Shown here piece after piece: positions 8,989 through 18,803 of a stretch of DNA of 64,000 bases (within the stretch, counting starts at the first letter, position 1; each line of letters starts with the position of its first letter). The stretch covers positions 372,001-436,000 of the forward strand of contig NZ_JAUEPM010000001.1 of NCBI RefSeq assembly GCF_030406385.1. The letters run 5' to 3'. The notes below the pieces were generated by a model. That model made no database searches. It saw only the letters and a program-made list of their open reading frames with translations, and was not told the DNA's origin. The stretch comes from Microbacterium oryzae. GTDB lineage: Bacteria > Actinomycetota > Actinomycetes > Actinomycetales > Microbacteriaceae. The position numbers and the translations under genes were made by a program.

Positions 8989-10095
8989 CTACGACGAGAC
9001 GAGCCGGCGGGCGGCTTCCGCGATCCGCTCGTCGGTCGCGGTGAGCGAGAAGCGCACGTGCTGCGGGAAGTGCGGCCCGTAGAAGACCCCCGGCCCCGCG
9101 AGGATCCCGAGCTCGGCGAGCCGCCCCATGGACTCCCACGCGTCTCGCCCCTCGGTCGCCCACAGGTACAGCCCCGCCTCGCTGCGGTCGATCCGGAACC
9201 CCGCCGCCTCGATGGCCGGGCGGAGCATCTCGCGGCGCGCCCGGTACCGCTCCTTCTGCTCCGTCACATGCGCGTCGTCGCGGAGGGCGACCGCCATCGC
9301 GTGCTGAACCGGCGCGGGCGGCATGAGGCCCAGGTGCTTGCGCGCGGTGAGGAGGTCGCCGACGATGCGCGCGCAGCCGGCGACGAACGCCGCACGGTAG
9401 CCGGCGAGGTTCGACTGCTTGCTCAGCGAGTACACGCTGAGGAGGTTCGCGCGGCTGCCGCCCGTCGCCCGCGGGTCGAGCACCGAGGGGACGCGCGCAT
9501 CCGCCCACCGGCCATCCCACCCCAGCTCGGCGTAGCACTCGTCGCTCGCGAGGACCGCATCGAGCTCGCGTGCGCGGTTCACGGCGACTGCGAGCTCCTC
9601 GACGCTCCACGTGCGCCCGTCGGGGTTGCCCGGGGTGTTGATCCAGATGAGCTTCGCGCCCTCGGGCCACTCCGCGGGGTCGTCCAGCGCCATCGGGGTC
9701 GCACCCGCGACCCGCGCGCCGACCTCGTACGTCGGGTAGGCCGCGCGGGGGTGGACGACGATGTCGCCCGGCCCGAGGCCCAGCAGGGTCGGGAGCAGCG
9801 CCACCAGCTCCTTCGAGCCGATCGTCGGCAGCACGTTCCGCGGAGCGAGGTCGTCCACGCCTCGACGCCGCGCGTACCACTCGACGATCGCCTCGCGGAG
9901 GGCCGGCGTGCCGACCGTCTGCGGGTACGCGTGCGCGTCGGTCGCCTCGGTCAGCGCCCTGCGGACGACCTCCGGCGTGGGGTCGACGGGAGAGCCGATG
10001 GAGAGATCGACGAGACCGCCGGGATGGGCGGCCGCACGTTCGCGATACGGGACGACGGCGTCCCAGGGGTAGTCGGCGAGGTCCCGCACGCCCAT
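8989..10095 (-). CDS. dapC: Succinyldiaminopimelate aminotransferase
   Basis: This 368-residue fold-type I PLP enzyme has the Schiff-base lysine at about K226 (VYSLSKQSNLAGYR), the cofactor Asp/Tyr in SDECYAELGW (D185, Y188) and the NTPGNPDGR motif. Class I aminotransferases located beside fdxA in actinobacteria are annotated DapC, which converts N-succinyl-2-amino-6-ketopimelate to succinyl-DAP. The role fits the dapD and dapE genes 2-3 kb away. The ATG at 10095 lies 3 nt after the fdxA stop, so it is expressed from the fdxA promoter. Confidence 0.88.
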   Translation of the reverse strand: MGVRDLADYPWDAVVPYRERAAAHPGGLVDLSIGSPVDPTPEVVRRALTEATDAHAYPQTVGTPALREAIVEWYARRRGVDDLAPRNVLPTIGSKELVALLPTLLGLGPGDIVVHPRAAYPTYEVGARVAGATPMALDDPAEWPEGAKLIWINTPGNPDGRTWSVEELAVAVNRARELDAVLASDECYAELGWDGRWADARVPSVLDPRATGGSRANLLSVYSLSKQSNLAGYRAAFVAGCARIVGDLLTARKHLGLMPPAPVQHAMAVALRDDAHVTEQKERYRARREMLRPAIEAAGFRIDRSEAGLYLWATEGRDAWESMGRLAELGILAGPGVFYGPHFPQHVRFSLTATDERIAEAARRLVSS

Positions 10096-10098
10096 CGG

Positions 10099-10419
10099 CT
10101 ACTCGCCCTGCGGGGGGAGCGACGCCACGACCGGGTGGTCCTTCGCGATCACGCCGACCTTGGATGCGCCGCCGGGCGATCCGATGTCGTCGAAGAACTC
10201 GACGTTCGCCTTGTAGTAGTCCTGCCACTCGTCCGGCAGGTCGTCCTCGTAGTAGATCGCCTCGACCGGGCACACCGGCTCGCAGGCGCCGCAGTCCACG
10301 CACTCATCCGGGTGGATGTACAGCGACCGCTCGCCCTCGTAGATGCAGTCCACCGGGCACTCATCGATGCAGGCGCGGTCCTTGACGTCCACGCAGGGCA
10401 GGGCGATCACGTAAGTCAC
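10099..10419 (-). CDS. fdxA: 7Fe ferredoxin (3Fe-4S/4Fe-4S)
   Basis: This 106-residue ferredoxin has Cys at positions 9, 17, 21, 25, 40, 43, 46 and 50 ([23 protein letters not shown]), the pattern of FdxA proteins that bind one [3Fe-4S] and one [4Fe-4S] cluster. The C-terminal extension ([18 protein letters not shown]) is typical of the actinobacterial form. It carries low-potential electrons in the cytosol; its partner is not evident here. The GTG at 10419 lies exactly 6 nt after a consensus TAGGAT box, so the mRNA is predicted leaderless. Confidence 0.95.
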   Translation of the reverse strand: MTYVIALPCVDVKDRACIDECPVDCIYEGERSLYIHPDECVDCGACEPVCPVEAIYYEDDLPDEWQDYYKANVEFFDDIGSPGGASKVGVIAKDHPVVASLPPQGE

Positions 10420-10425
10420 CCCTCG

Positions 10426-10431
10426 ATCCTA
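10426..10431 (-). promoter_or_regulatory. -10 box of fdxA-dapC (leaderless)
   Basis: Consensus TAGGAT on the minus strand, 6 nt before the fdxA GTG. It is one of the clearest leaderless arrangements in the window. Confidence 0.65.
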
Positions 10432-10465
10432 CGCGTGCCGGACGTGCGCCGCCCGGTAGGCGATC

Positions 10466-10870
10466 CTAAGCGGCGCGGGTGCGCTCGGAGAGGGCCCGGA
10501 GCTTCGCCATGTCGGGCCAGGCGACGGCGACGAGCACGATGCCCGCGAGCAGGAAGGTCCACACGTATCCGTAGGGGAACTCCCCCGGCGCTGGCATCGG
10601 CACCACGACCGATCCCCCCGGGCCGCGGCCGGAGTAGATCATCAGGGCCGCGAGCATGCCGAGCCCGGCCGCGAGGGCCGACCAGCGGTCGTCGGTGAGC
10701 AGCCGCAGCGCGGCGAGGAGACCGGCGCAGGCGATCGCGGCCAGGGCCATCCCGACCGGGAGCACGCCCCACGCGTACGCGTGGCCGATCGTGCCGGCGA
10801 CCCCGAACACGGCGCCGGCCAGCAGCGCGACGATCCAGGTGATGACGTGCGCGAGGCGGTCCGTTCCCAT
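10466..10870 (-). CDS. Four-helix membrane protein, DUF6113-like
   Basis: This 134-residue protein has four hydrophobic helices (ITWIVALLAGAVFGVAG, GVLPVGMALAAIACAGLL, LAAGLGMLAALMIY, YVWTFLLAGIVLVAVAW) and a short basic tail. It resembles small conserved actinobacterial membrane proteins grouped as DUF6113; I cannot assign a function. The ATG at 10870 is supported by a TAACCT box exactly 6 nt upstream. It sits between fdxA and azlD, transcribed in the same direction but with its own promoter. Confidence 0.75.
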   Translation of the reverse strand: MGTDRLAHVITWIVALLAGAVFGVAGTIGHAYAWGVLPVGMALAAIACAGLLAALRLLTDDRWSALAAGLGMLAALMIYSGRGPGGSVVVPMPAPGEFPYGYVWTFLLAGIVLVAVAWPDMAKLRALSERTRAA

Positions 10871-10876
10871 GGTTCC

Positions 10877-10882
10877 AGGTTA
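10877..10882 (-). promoter_or_regulatory. -10 box of DUF6113-like gene (leaderless)
   Basis: TAACCT on the minus strand, 6 nt before the ATG at 10870. Confidence 0.5.
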
Positions 10883-10887
10883 GGCGC

Positions 10888-11202
10888 TCAGGCCGCCCAC
10901 CCCAGTGCGCGCAGCAGCGCGGCCGCGACCGCCGCGCCCACCACGACGACGAGGAACGGCGCGCGCATCCCCAGCAGCGCGAGCGCGACGGCGATCGCCG
11001 GCAGACGTGCGTCGAGCCGGATGGCCTGTCCCGCTCCCAGGGTCTGGGTCGCCACGAGCGCGCCGAGGAGGGCGACCGTCAGGAGGTCGACGATGCGCGC
11101 GGGTCGCGCGGCGTCGAACCAGCGCGGCGGAATGGCGTAGCCGACGAGCTTCAGCGCCGCGCACGCGACGGCCGCGAGGAGGACGGGCGTCCACATCGTC
11201 AT
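10888..11202 (-). CDS. azlD: AzlD branched-chain amino acid exporter subunit
   Basis: This 104-residue protein has three to four hydrophobic segments and matches the small AzlD partner (VGYAIPPRWFDAARPARIVD near residue 22 resembles the family's conserved PRWL-type loop). AzlC and AzlD form a LIV-E exporter related to BrnFE of Corynebacterium. Its ATG overlaps the azlC stop in an ATGA motif, so translation is probably coupled. The exported substrate is inferred from the family only. Confidence 0.88.
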   Translation of the reverse strand: MTMWTPVLLAAVACAALKLVGYAIPPRWFDAARPARIVDLLTVALLGALVATQTLGAGQAIRLDARLPAIAVALALLGMRAPFLVVVVGAAVAAALLRALGWAA

Positions 11203-11897
11203 GCGCCTTCTCCTCGTCGGCGTCCGAGCGCGTTGGTCCAGCCCACGACGACCGCGACGAGAGCCGCGGCGAGAACCGGAAGCCCCGCGGGCAGCGCGGG
11301 GGTCGTCGTGGTCGCCACCACGGCCGCTGCGACGCCGACGGCGACGGCCTGCCGGTCGCGCAGCCGCGGCCACAGCAGCCCGAGCATCGCCGCCGCGGCG
11401 GCCGCGTCGAGGCCGTAGGCGCGGACGTCGCCGAGCACGTCGCCCACGAGCGCGCCGACGAGCGTCATGAGGTTCCACGCGAGGTAGATGCCGACCCCCG
11501 TGACCCAGAAGCCCGTACGGCGCCCCTCGGGCGTTCGGTGCGCGAGCGCCACGGCCGTGGACTCGTCGATCGTGAACGTCGCAGCCAGCAGCCGGCGGCC
11601 CCAGCCGCCGCCGACGAGCGGGTTCATGCGCACGGCGTAGACGGCGTTCCGCACACCGAGGAGGGCAGCCGAGGCGATGGCCGACGGCGCCGCAGCGAGG
11701 CCGCCGGAGGCGATGACCCCGACGAACGCGAACTGCGATCCGCCCGTGAACATCAGCAGGCTCAGCACGCAGGTCTGCCACACGTCGAGGCCGGCCGCGA
11801 CGCTCAGCGCGCCGAAGGAGATGCCGTACAGTCCCGTGGCCGCCGACACGGCCATCCCCTGCCGCCATGCGCTCTGGACGTCGGGCGTGCGGGTCAT
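11199..11897 (-). CDS. azlC: AzlC branched-chain amino acid exporter subunit
   Basis: This 232-residue membrane protein carries the AzlC features: an N-terminal GMAVSAATGLYGISFGAL segment, LMFTGGSQFAFVGVIASGG and the RNAVYAVRMNPLV loop, with DESTAV in the third quarter. It forms a two-component exporter with AzlD. The ATG at 11897 is preceded by a TAGGCT box with a 6-nt gap, predicting a leaderless azlCD transcript. It lies downstream of the typA terminator, so the two are independent. Confidence 0.9.
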   Translation of the reverse strand: MTRTPDVQSAWRQGMAVSAATGLYGISFGALSVAAGLDVWQTCVLSLLMFTGGSQFAFVGVIASGGLAAAPSAIASAALLGVRNAVYAVRMNPLVGGGWGRRLLAATFTIDESTAVALAHRTPEGRRTGFWVTGVGIYLAWNLMTLVGALVGDVLGDVRAYGLDAAAAAAMLGLLWPRLRDRQAVAVGVAAAVVATTTTPALPAGLPVLAAALVAVVVGWTNALGRRRGEGA

Positions 11898-11903
11898 CCC
11901 TCG

Positions 11904-11909
11904 AGCCTA
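11904..11909 (-). promoter_or_regulatory. -10 box of azlCD (leaderless)
   Basis: TAGGCT on the minus strand with a 6-nt gap to the azlC ATG. It lies immediately after the typA terminator. Confidence 0.5.
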
Positions 11910-11914
11910 CGCAG

Positions 11915-11946
11915 AAGCGCCCCCGGTCCATGGACCGGGGGCGCTT
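11915..11946 (-). terminator. typA terminator
   Basis: A perfect 32-bp palindrome (16-bp arms meeting at TCCATGGA) starts 22 nt beyond the typA stop. It has a GC-rich stem and no U-tract. Confidence 0.8.
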
Positions 11947-11968
11947 GCCGAGGATCACTCCGCGAGGA

Positions 11969-13870
<1,902 letters not shown>

Positions 13871-13968
13871 GAAGGGTCCTTCTGATGTGGGGATTGGCCC
13901 CGAAAGCGGGGCGCTCCATCCTATCCCCCGCTTCCGCGACAGCGCTCAGCCTGCTCGAAGGCGCGGCC

Positions 13969-14508
13969 TCAGAACCCGAAGAGGCCGGTGACGGCGAGCG
14001 ACCAGAGCGCCCAGGCGACGATCACGGCGAGGAGGACGAGCGACGGCGCATGCCAGCCGCGCCGCACCGGCTCGTCGGACGCGGCCGCGCGCTCGCGGAA
14101 GAGCTCGAGCGTGGCCGCCTGGTCGTCGCCCGGCTGCTCGCGGCGGTTGATGTGCAGGTGCCGCGGGGCGGCGCCGAGCGCCGGCAGGACCCGCCCGTCG
14201 TCGAGGACGATCTCCAGCTGCCAGCGCATGCGGATGGCCGCGATCCGCGACCAGGGGACGTCGGCCGTGCGCAGGGTGTTGCGCACCCGCAGCCGGTCAT
14301 CGACGGCCACGACGCTCGGTGCGGCGAGGAAGACGTACACGCCCCAGCAGAGCGCGAGGAGCCAGGGAGCGACGAGGACCGCGTCGAAGGCGCGCCCGCG
14401 GACCACGGCGTCACCCAGGAGGTAGAGGGAGAGGGCCGCGGCGACGGCGAACGCCACCCAGCCGGATGGCCGCCGGAACGCGACCCGGTACGCGGACGGG
14501 GTGCTCAT
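13969..14508 (-). CDS. PH-like membrane protein (paralogue 1)
   Basis: This 179-residue protein has two N-terminal membrane helices (GWVAFAVAAALSLYLLGDAV, WLLALCWGVYVFLAAPSVV), a central bacterial PH-like segment (DDRLRVRNTLRTADVPWSRI, MRWQLEIVLDDGRVLPALGA) and a C-terminal helix. It is clearly related to the gene just upstream and overlaps it by ATGA. The role is unknown. It ends the dpp-PH run of overlapping genes. Confidence 0.75.
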   Translation of the reverse strand: MSTPSAYRVAFRRPSGWVAFAVAAALSLYLLGDAVVRGRAFDAVLVAPWLLALCWGVYVFLAAPSVVAVDDRLRVRNTLRTADVPWSRIAAIRMRWQLEIVLDDGRVLPALGAAPRHLHINRREQPGDDQAATLELFRERAAASDEPVRRGWHAPSLVLLAVIVAWALWSLAVTGLFGF

Positions 14509-15092
14509 GGCGTCACCGCCACCGCGACGGCGGCCCACACCACGAGGACGACGAGCGCGATGAGCTGCGGGGCATTCCACGAGGTGCGCACCCTGCCGAC
14601 GGGTACGGTTCGGTTCGCCGACGCCGCGCCATCCGACACCGCGCCATCGTTCGACACCGCGCCATCCGCCGCCTGCTCGTGCAGCTCGCGCAGGATCTCG
14701 GTCTCGCGCTCGGACGGGTGGGGCACCCCGCGGCGGGTCGGCTTGCCCGCCGGGATGGCCCAGGCCTGGATGGCCCGCCCGCTCTCGAGCACGAAGGCCA
14801 CCTGCCAGCGGAGCGCGATGCTCTCGACGGCGGTCCAGGGGATCTCGGCCGTGCGCAGGGGATTGCGCACGGTCGCGCCGCGCGGGTGGGCGACGACGCT
14901 CGGCGCGTACAGGAAGGTCCAGACGAACCACAGCGGCAGCAGGAGCCACGGCGCGATGAGCACCGCCTGCTGTGCACTGCCGCGGATGAGGACGTCGCCG
15001 AGCAGGAACGCGACGGCGACGGCCGCGAGGAGGAGCCAGACCAGGCCCGCATTGCCGCGGATGATCCGGCTCCTCTCCCGCGGGTGGGTCAT
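14505..15092 (-). CDS. PH-like membrane protein (paralogue 2)
   Basis: This 195-residue protein has the same plan as its neighbour: two N-terminal helices (NAGLVWLLLAAVAVAFLLGD, WLLLPLWFVWTFLYAPSVVA), a PH-like core (VRNPLRTAEIPWTAVESIAL) and a C-terminal helix. Shared strings (NxLRTAxxPW, RWQ) show tandem duplication. Its linker holds a short repeat (DGAVSN-DGAVS-DGAAS) encoded by 15-18-bp DNA repeats at 14620-14667. It overlaps the ABC ATPase stop by ATGA, so it is read with the peptide importer. Confidence 0.75.
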   Translation of the reverse strand: MTHPRERSRIIRGNAGLVWLLLAAVAVAFLLGDVLIRGSAQQAVLIAPWLLLPLWFVWTFLYAPSVVAHPRGATVRNPLRTAEIPWTAVESIALRWQVAFVLESGRAIQAWAIPAGKPTRRGVPHPSERETEILRELHEQAADGAVSNDGAVSDGAASANRTVPVGRVRTSWNAPQLIALVVLVVWAAVAVAVTP

Positions 15093-16771
15093 CGGCTGCC
15101 GATCTCCATCGTCTGGCCGGGGATGGCCTCGAGGAGCCGACGCGTGTACTCCTGCTTCGGGTCGGCGAAGATCGTGTCCACCGCGCCCTGCTCGACCACG
15201 CGCCCCTGCTCCATGACGCAGACGAGGTCGGCGGCCACGCGCACGACCGCCAGGTCGTGCGTGATGAACAGATACGTCAGGCCCAGCTCGCCCTGGAGCT
15301 CGGCGAGGAGCTTCAGGATCTGGTCCTGCACGAGGACGTCGAGCGCGGAGACCGCCTCGTCGAGGACGACGATGTCGGGCTTGAGCGCGAGCGCGCGCGC
15401 GATCGCCACGCGCTGACGCTGGCCGCCGGACAGCTCGTTCGGGTAGCGCCAGGCCAGCTCGCGCGGGAGCGCGACCTGCTCGAGGAGCTCGAACACCCGC
15501 TCGCGGCGCGACGCGGTGTCGCCGACCTTGTGCACGTTCAGCGGCTCGGAGATGAGCGCGCCGATCGAGCGCAGCGGGTCGAGAGACCCGTAGGGGTCCT
15601 GGAAGACCGGCTGCATCCGCCCGCGCAGGTCGAACACCTCGCGCGACGACAGCGTCGTCGCGTCGGTGCCGTCGATGAGGATCTGCCCGCTCGTCGCGGG
15701 CTCCAGCTGCAGCACCATCTTCGCGACCGTGGACTTGCCGGATCCTGATTCACCCACCAGCGCGAGCGTCTTGCCCTTGGGGATCTGGAAGGAGACCCCG
15801 TCCACCGCGCGGAACGGCTCGCTGCGGAACCCGCCGCGGCGGATCTTGTACTCCTTGACGAGGTCGCGCACCTCGACGACGGGCGCCGCGGTGTGCAGCA
15901 CCTCGGTCGTCGTCGCCACGCCGCGGTCCTCCGCCGTCGCCTGGATGCGCTGCGACGCCAGGCTCGGCGCCGCGGCGACGAGGCGCTGCGTGTAGGGGTG
16001 CTGCGGGTTCTGGAGGATCTCGCGGCTGGGCCCCGACTCCACGACTTCGCCCCGGCTCATCACGACGATGGTGTCGGCGCGGTCGGCGGCGAGGCCGAGG
16101 TCGTGCGTGATGAAGAGCACCGAGGTGCCCTTCTCGCGCGTGAGCGAGGCGAGGTGGTCGAGGATCACCCGCTGGACGGTGACGTCGAGCGCGCTCGTCG
16201 GCTCATCCGCGATGAGCAGCGCCGGGTCGGCCGCGAGGCCGATGCCGATGAGGGCGCGCTGGCGCATGCCGCCGGAGAACTGGTGCGGGAACTGGTGCAG
16301 ACGCCGCTCGGCGTCGGCGAGGCCCGCCTGCTGCAGCACCTCGATCGCGCGCTTCTCGACCTCCTTGCGCCCGGTGGCCAGCCCGTTCGCGCGGACGGCC
16401 TCCTTCACCTGGAAGCCGATCGACCACACCGGGTTGAGGTTCGACATCGGGTCCTGCGGCACGTAGCCGATGCGGCGGCCGCGGATCGACTCCATCTCAC
16501 GACGGTCCACCTGGGTGAGCTCGACGCCGTCGAGCTGGATCGACCCTGCGGTGACCTCGCCCGTGCCGGGCAGCAGGTCGATGATCGCCGTGGCGGTGGT
16601 CGACTTGCCCGAACCGGACTCGCCGACGATGGCGACGGTCTCGCCGCGGTGCACGTCGAGGTCGACGCCGTGGACGACTTCGCGCTGCTTCTTGCCGGTG
16701 CCGAACGCCACCTTCAGGCCGCGGATGCGGAGCAGGGGCTCGTTCATGGTGGTGTCCTTCGTTCCGCTCAT
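15089..16771 (-). CDS. Fused dipeptide/oligopeptide ABC ATPase (DppD-DppF)
   Basis: This 560-residue protein contains two complete ABC nucleotide-binding domains. NBD1 (about 10-260) has GESGSGKSTTATA, FSGGMRQRA and LLIADEPTSALD. NBD2 (about 300-545) has GESGSGKSTVAKM, LSGGQRQRV and IVVLDEAVSALD. Each is followed by an oligopeptide-transporter C-terminal segment (NPQHPYTQRLVAA, DPKQEYTRRLLEA). It energises DppBC. The start at 16771 overlaps the dppC stop; an internal ATG at 16747 with a similar context is an alternative. DppD-DppF fusions are common in actinobacteria. Confidence 0.92.
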   Translation of the reverse strand: MSGTKDTTMNEPLLRIRGLKVAFGTGKKQREVVHGVDLDVHRGETVAIVGESGSGKSTTATAIIDLLPGTGEVTAGSIQLDGVELTQVDRREMESIRGRRIGYVPQDPMSNLNPVWSIGFQVKEAVRANGLATGRKEVEKRAIEVLQQAGLADAERRLHQFPHQFSGGMRQRALIGIGLAADPALLIADEPTSALDVTVQRVILDHLASLTREKGTSVLFITHDLGLAADRADTIVVMSRGEVVESGPSREILQNPQHPYTQRLVAAAPSLASQRIQATAEDRGVATTTEVLHTAAPVVEVRDLVKEYKIRRGGFRSEPFRAVDGVSFQIPKGKTLALVGESGSGKSTVAKMVLQLEPATSGQILIDGTDATTLSSREVFDLRGRMQPVFQDPYGSLDPLRSIGALISEPLNVHKVGDTASRRERVFELLEQVALPRELAWRYPNELSGGQRQRVAIARALALKPDIVVLDEAVSALDVLVQDQILKLLAELQGELGLTYLFITHDLAVVRVAADLVCVMEQGRVVEQGAVDTIFADPKQEYTRRLLEAIPGQTMEIGSR

Positions 16772-17706
16772 CGCTGCGCCCTGGCCTTCGGGTCGAGGGC
16801 GTCGCGGAGGAGCTCGCCCAGCATGATGAAGGCGAGCACCGCGAGGGTGAGCGCCAGCGAGGGATAGATGAGAGCCATCGGGGCGGTGCGAATGGCCGTC
16901 TGCGCCTGGCTGATGTCGGCACCCCACGAGACGGTTCCGCCGCCGAGGCCGACGCCGAGGAACGACAGCGTCGACTCCGCGACGATCGCGCTTCCGAGGC
17001 TGATCGTGGCCACGACGATGACCGGCGCGATCGCGTTCGGCAGCACGTGGACCACGAGGGTCTTGAACCGCGAGAGGCCGAGCGAGATCGACGCCATGAC
17101 GTAGTCCGACTGCTTCACGCGCAGCACCTCGGCGCGGATGATGCGCGCGGTCGAGGCCCAGGAGAAGCCGCCGATGGCGAACGCGAGCGTGAGCTCGTTC
17201 CGCTGGGTGGACAGCACCGTCATCACGACGATGGCCGCGACGATGTAGGGGATCGTGAAGAACACGTCGCCGATGCGCGAGAGCAGCGCGTCGACCCATC
17301 CGCCGTAGAAGGCCGCGATGGAGCCCATGACGACGCCGATGACCGTGCCGATGATCGTGGCCAGCAGGCCGACGATGAGCGACGTGCGCGTGCCCCAGAC
17401 CAGGCGCGACCAGATGTCGCAGCCCTGGCGCGTGAAGCCGAGCGGGTGCCCGGCAGTCGGGTCGCCGTTGCTGTTCGCGAGCGTGCAGGCCCCGCCGCTC
17501 GGCGCGACGCTCGTGAAGAGCGTGGGCACGACCGCCATCACGATGAAGAGCGCGGCCAGCGCGAGGGACGCCCAGAAGAGCGGGCGACGGCGCAGGTCGC
17601 GCCATGCGTCGAGCCACAGGTTGCTCTTCTTGCCGTCGACCCGCACGGCGTCGACGACGACCTCGGACGCCTTCACGGGCGCCACGTAATGCGTACTAGC
17701 GGACAT
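16768..17706 (-). CDS. dppC: Peptide ABC transporter permease DppC
   Basis: This 312-residue inner-membrane permease has an N-terminal cytoplasmic segment, a first helix (LFWASLALAALFIVMAVVP), an extracytoplasmic loop with two Cys (GGACTLANSNG, TRQGCDIWSRLVWG) and the OppC-type core with the EAA loop near ASISLGLSRFKTLVVHVLPN. It forms the translocation channel with DppB. The ATG at 17706 overlaps the dppB stop by 11 bases. Confidence 0.9.
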   Translation of the reverse strand: MSASTHYVAPVKASEVVVDAVRVDGKKSNLWLDAWRDLRRRPLFWASLALAALFIVMAVVPTLFTSVAPSGGACTLANSNGDPTAGHPLGFTRQGCDIWSRLVWGTRTSLIVGLLATIIGTVIGVVMGSIAAFYGGWVDALLSRIGDVFFTIPYIVAAIVVMTVLSTQRNELTLAFAIGGFSWASTARIIRAEVLRVKQSDYVMASISLGLSRFKTLVVHVLPNAIAPVIVVATISLGSAIVAESTLSFLGVGLGGGTVSWGADISQAQTAIRTAPMALIYPSLALTLAVLAFIMLGELLRDALDPKARAQR

Positions 17707-18625
17707 AGCGGATCCTCGGGTCGAGCAGACCGTAGAGCAGGTCGATGAGCAGGTTGATGAGCACGTAGACCACCACGAAGATCGTGACGAACGACACCAC
17801 GGTGGGGGTCTCATGTCGGATGATCGCCTGGTACAGCGTGTTGCCCACGCCGGGGACGTTGAAGATGCCCTCGGTGACCGTGGCGCCGACCATGAGCACG
17901 CCGAACTGCGTGGCGGTGTCGGTGACCATCGGGATGAGCGAGTTCCGCAGCACGTGCACGGGGATGACCCGGCCGCGCGAGAGGCCCTTGCTGTAGGCCG
18001 TGCGCACCCAGTCCTGACCCAGCGTCTCGATCGTCGACGAGCGCGTCAGACGCATGCTCGTGGCGTAGATGCTGAGCGCCAGCACGATGGCCGGCAGCCA
18101 CAGGTCGCCCCAGTCGTTGTTCGCGCCCACTGTCGGGCTGAACCAGCCGAGCTTCACGCCGAGGAAGAACTGCGCGATGAACGACAGCACGAAGATCGGA
18201 ACGGCGACGAAGATCAGCGCCACGACCAGCATCGCGTGATCGAAGATCGTGCCCTTGAGCAGCGCCGAGCCCGCGCCGACCACGATCGCCAGGACGAACG
18301 CGATGAGGATGGCCAGCACCGCCAGGCGCAGCGTCACCGGGAACGTGCGGGCGAGGACATCGAGGACGTTCTGACCGGAGAACGTCACGCCGAAGTCGAG
18401 GCGGAAGATCCCGCCGAGGTAGTTCAGGTACTGCACGATGAACGGCTGGTCCAGCAGATACTGGGCGCGCAGGCGCTCGAGCACCGCGGGCGGGGGCTGC
18501 TTGTCGCCGAACAGCGCCGCGATGGGGTCTCCGGGCATAGCGAAGACCATGAAGTAGATCAGCAGAGTGGCACCCAGGAAAACCGGAATGACCTGCAGGA
18601 TCCGTCTGAGGATGTAAGTGGCCAT
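17696..18625 (-). CDS. dppB: Peptide ABC transporter permease DppB
   Basis: This 309-residue permease starts MATYILRRILQVIPVFLGAT, typical of DppB/OppB, followed by the VFAMPGDPI segment, six membrane helices and the EAA loop (AYSKGLSRGRVIPVHVLRNS). It pairs with DppC. The ATG at 18625 has a GGAGG ribosome site about 8 nt upstream. It is separated from dppA by 178 bp holding two hairpins, so dppA mRNA is probably more abundant than the permease genes. Confidence 0.92.
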   Translation of the reverse strand: MATYILRRILQVIPVFLGATLLIYFMVFAMPGDPIAALFGDKQPPPAVLERLRAQYLLDQPFIVQYLNYLGGIFRLDFGVTFSGQNVLDVLARTFPVTLRLAVLAILIAFVLAIVVGAGSALLKGTIFDHAMLVVALIFVAVPIFVLSFIAQFFLGVKLGWFSPTVGANNDWGDLWLPAIVLALSIYATSMRLTRSSTIETLGQDWVRTAYSKGLSRGRVIPVHVLRNSLIPMVTDTATQFGVLMVGATVTEGIFNVPGVGNTLYQAIIRHETPTVVSFVTIFVVVYVLINLLIDLLYGLLDPRIRYVR

Positions 18626-18708
18626 CCTCGACCTCCCTCCGGGGGTTCTATCGTCCGTGCGGGCACACAGCGATAAGGCGCCCGCACGACGGCGCCCCAG
18701 CCTCTTAT

Positions 18709-18733
18709 CCTCTCCCTCTTTTTCTGGGAGAGG
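18709..18733 (-). terminator. Hairpin between dppA and dppB
   Basis: An 8-bp stem (CCTCTCCC at 18709-18716, GGGAGAGG at 18726-18733) encloses a 9-nt A-rich loop on the transcript. It lies just after the main dppA terminator and may stabilise the dppA 3' end or slow polymerase. Confidence 0.35.
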
Positions 18734-18755
18734 GGTGAACCGGCTGGGACATGGT

Positions 18756-18789
18756 GCGAGGCGGTGACGTGGTGACGTCACCGCCTCGC
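18756..18789 (-). terminator. dppA terminator (partial read-through to dppB)
   Basis: A perfect 15-bp inverted repeat (18756-18770 and 18775-18789) with a 4-nt loop lies 14 nt past the dppA stop. Because dppBC and the ATPase follow in the same direction without an obvious promoter, read-through is likely. Confidence 0.75.
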
Positions 18790-18803
18790 GGGGTAAGGGG
18801 TGC

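Noticed and set aside
7513..10698. A 1061-codon plus-strand open frame opposite gltA, dapC and fdxA
   Set aside because: All three minus-strand genes have complete catalytic motifs; the plus-strand translation has none.
14620..14667. Short repeats in paralogue 2 as a regulatory repeat
   Set aside because: They are in frame within the gene and are explained as a DGAVS linker repeat.
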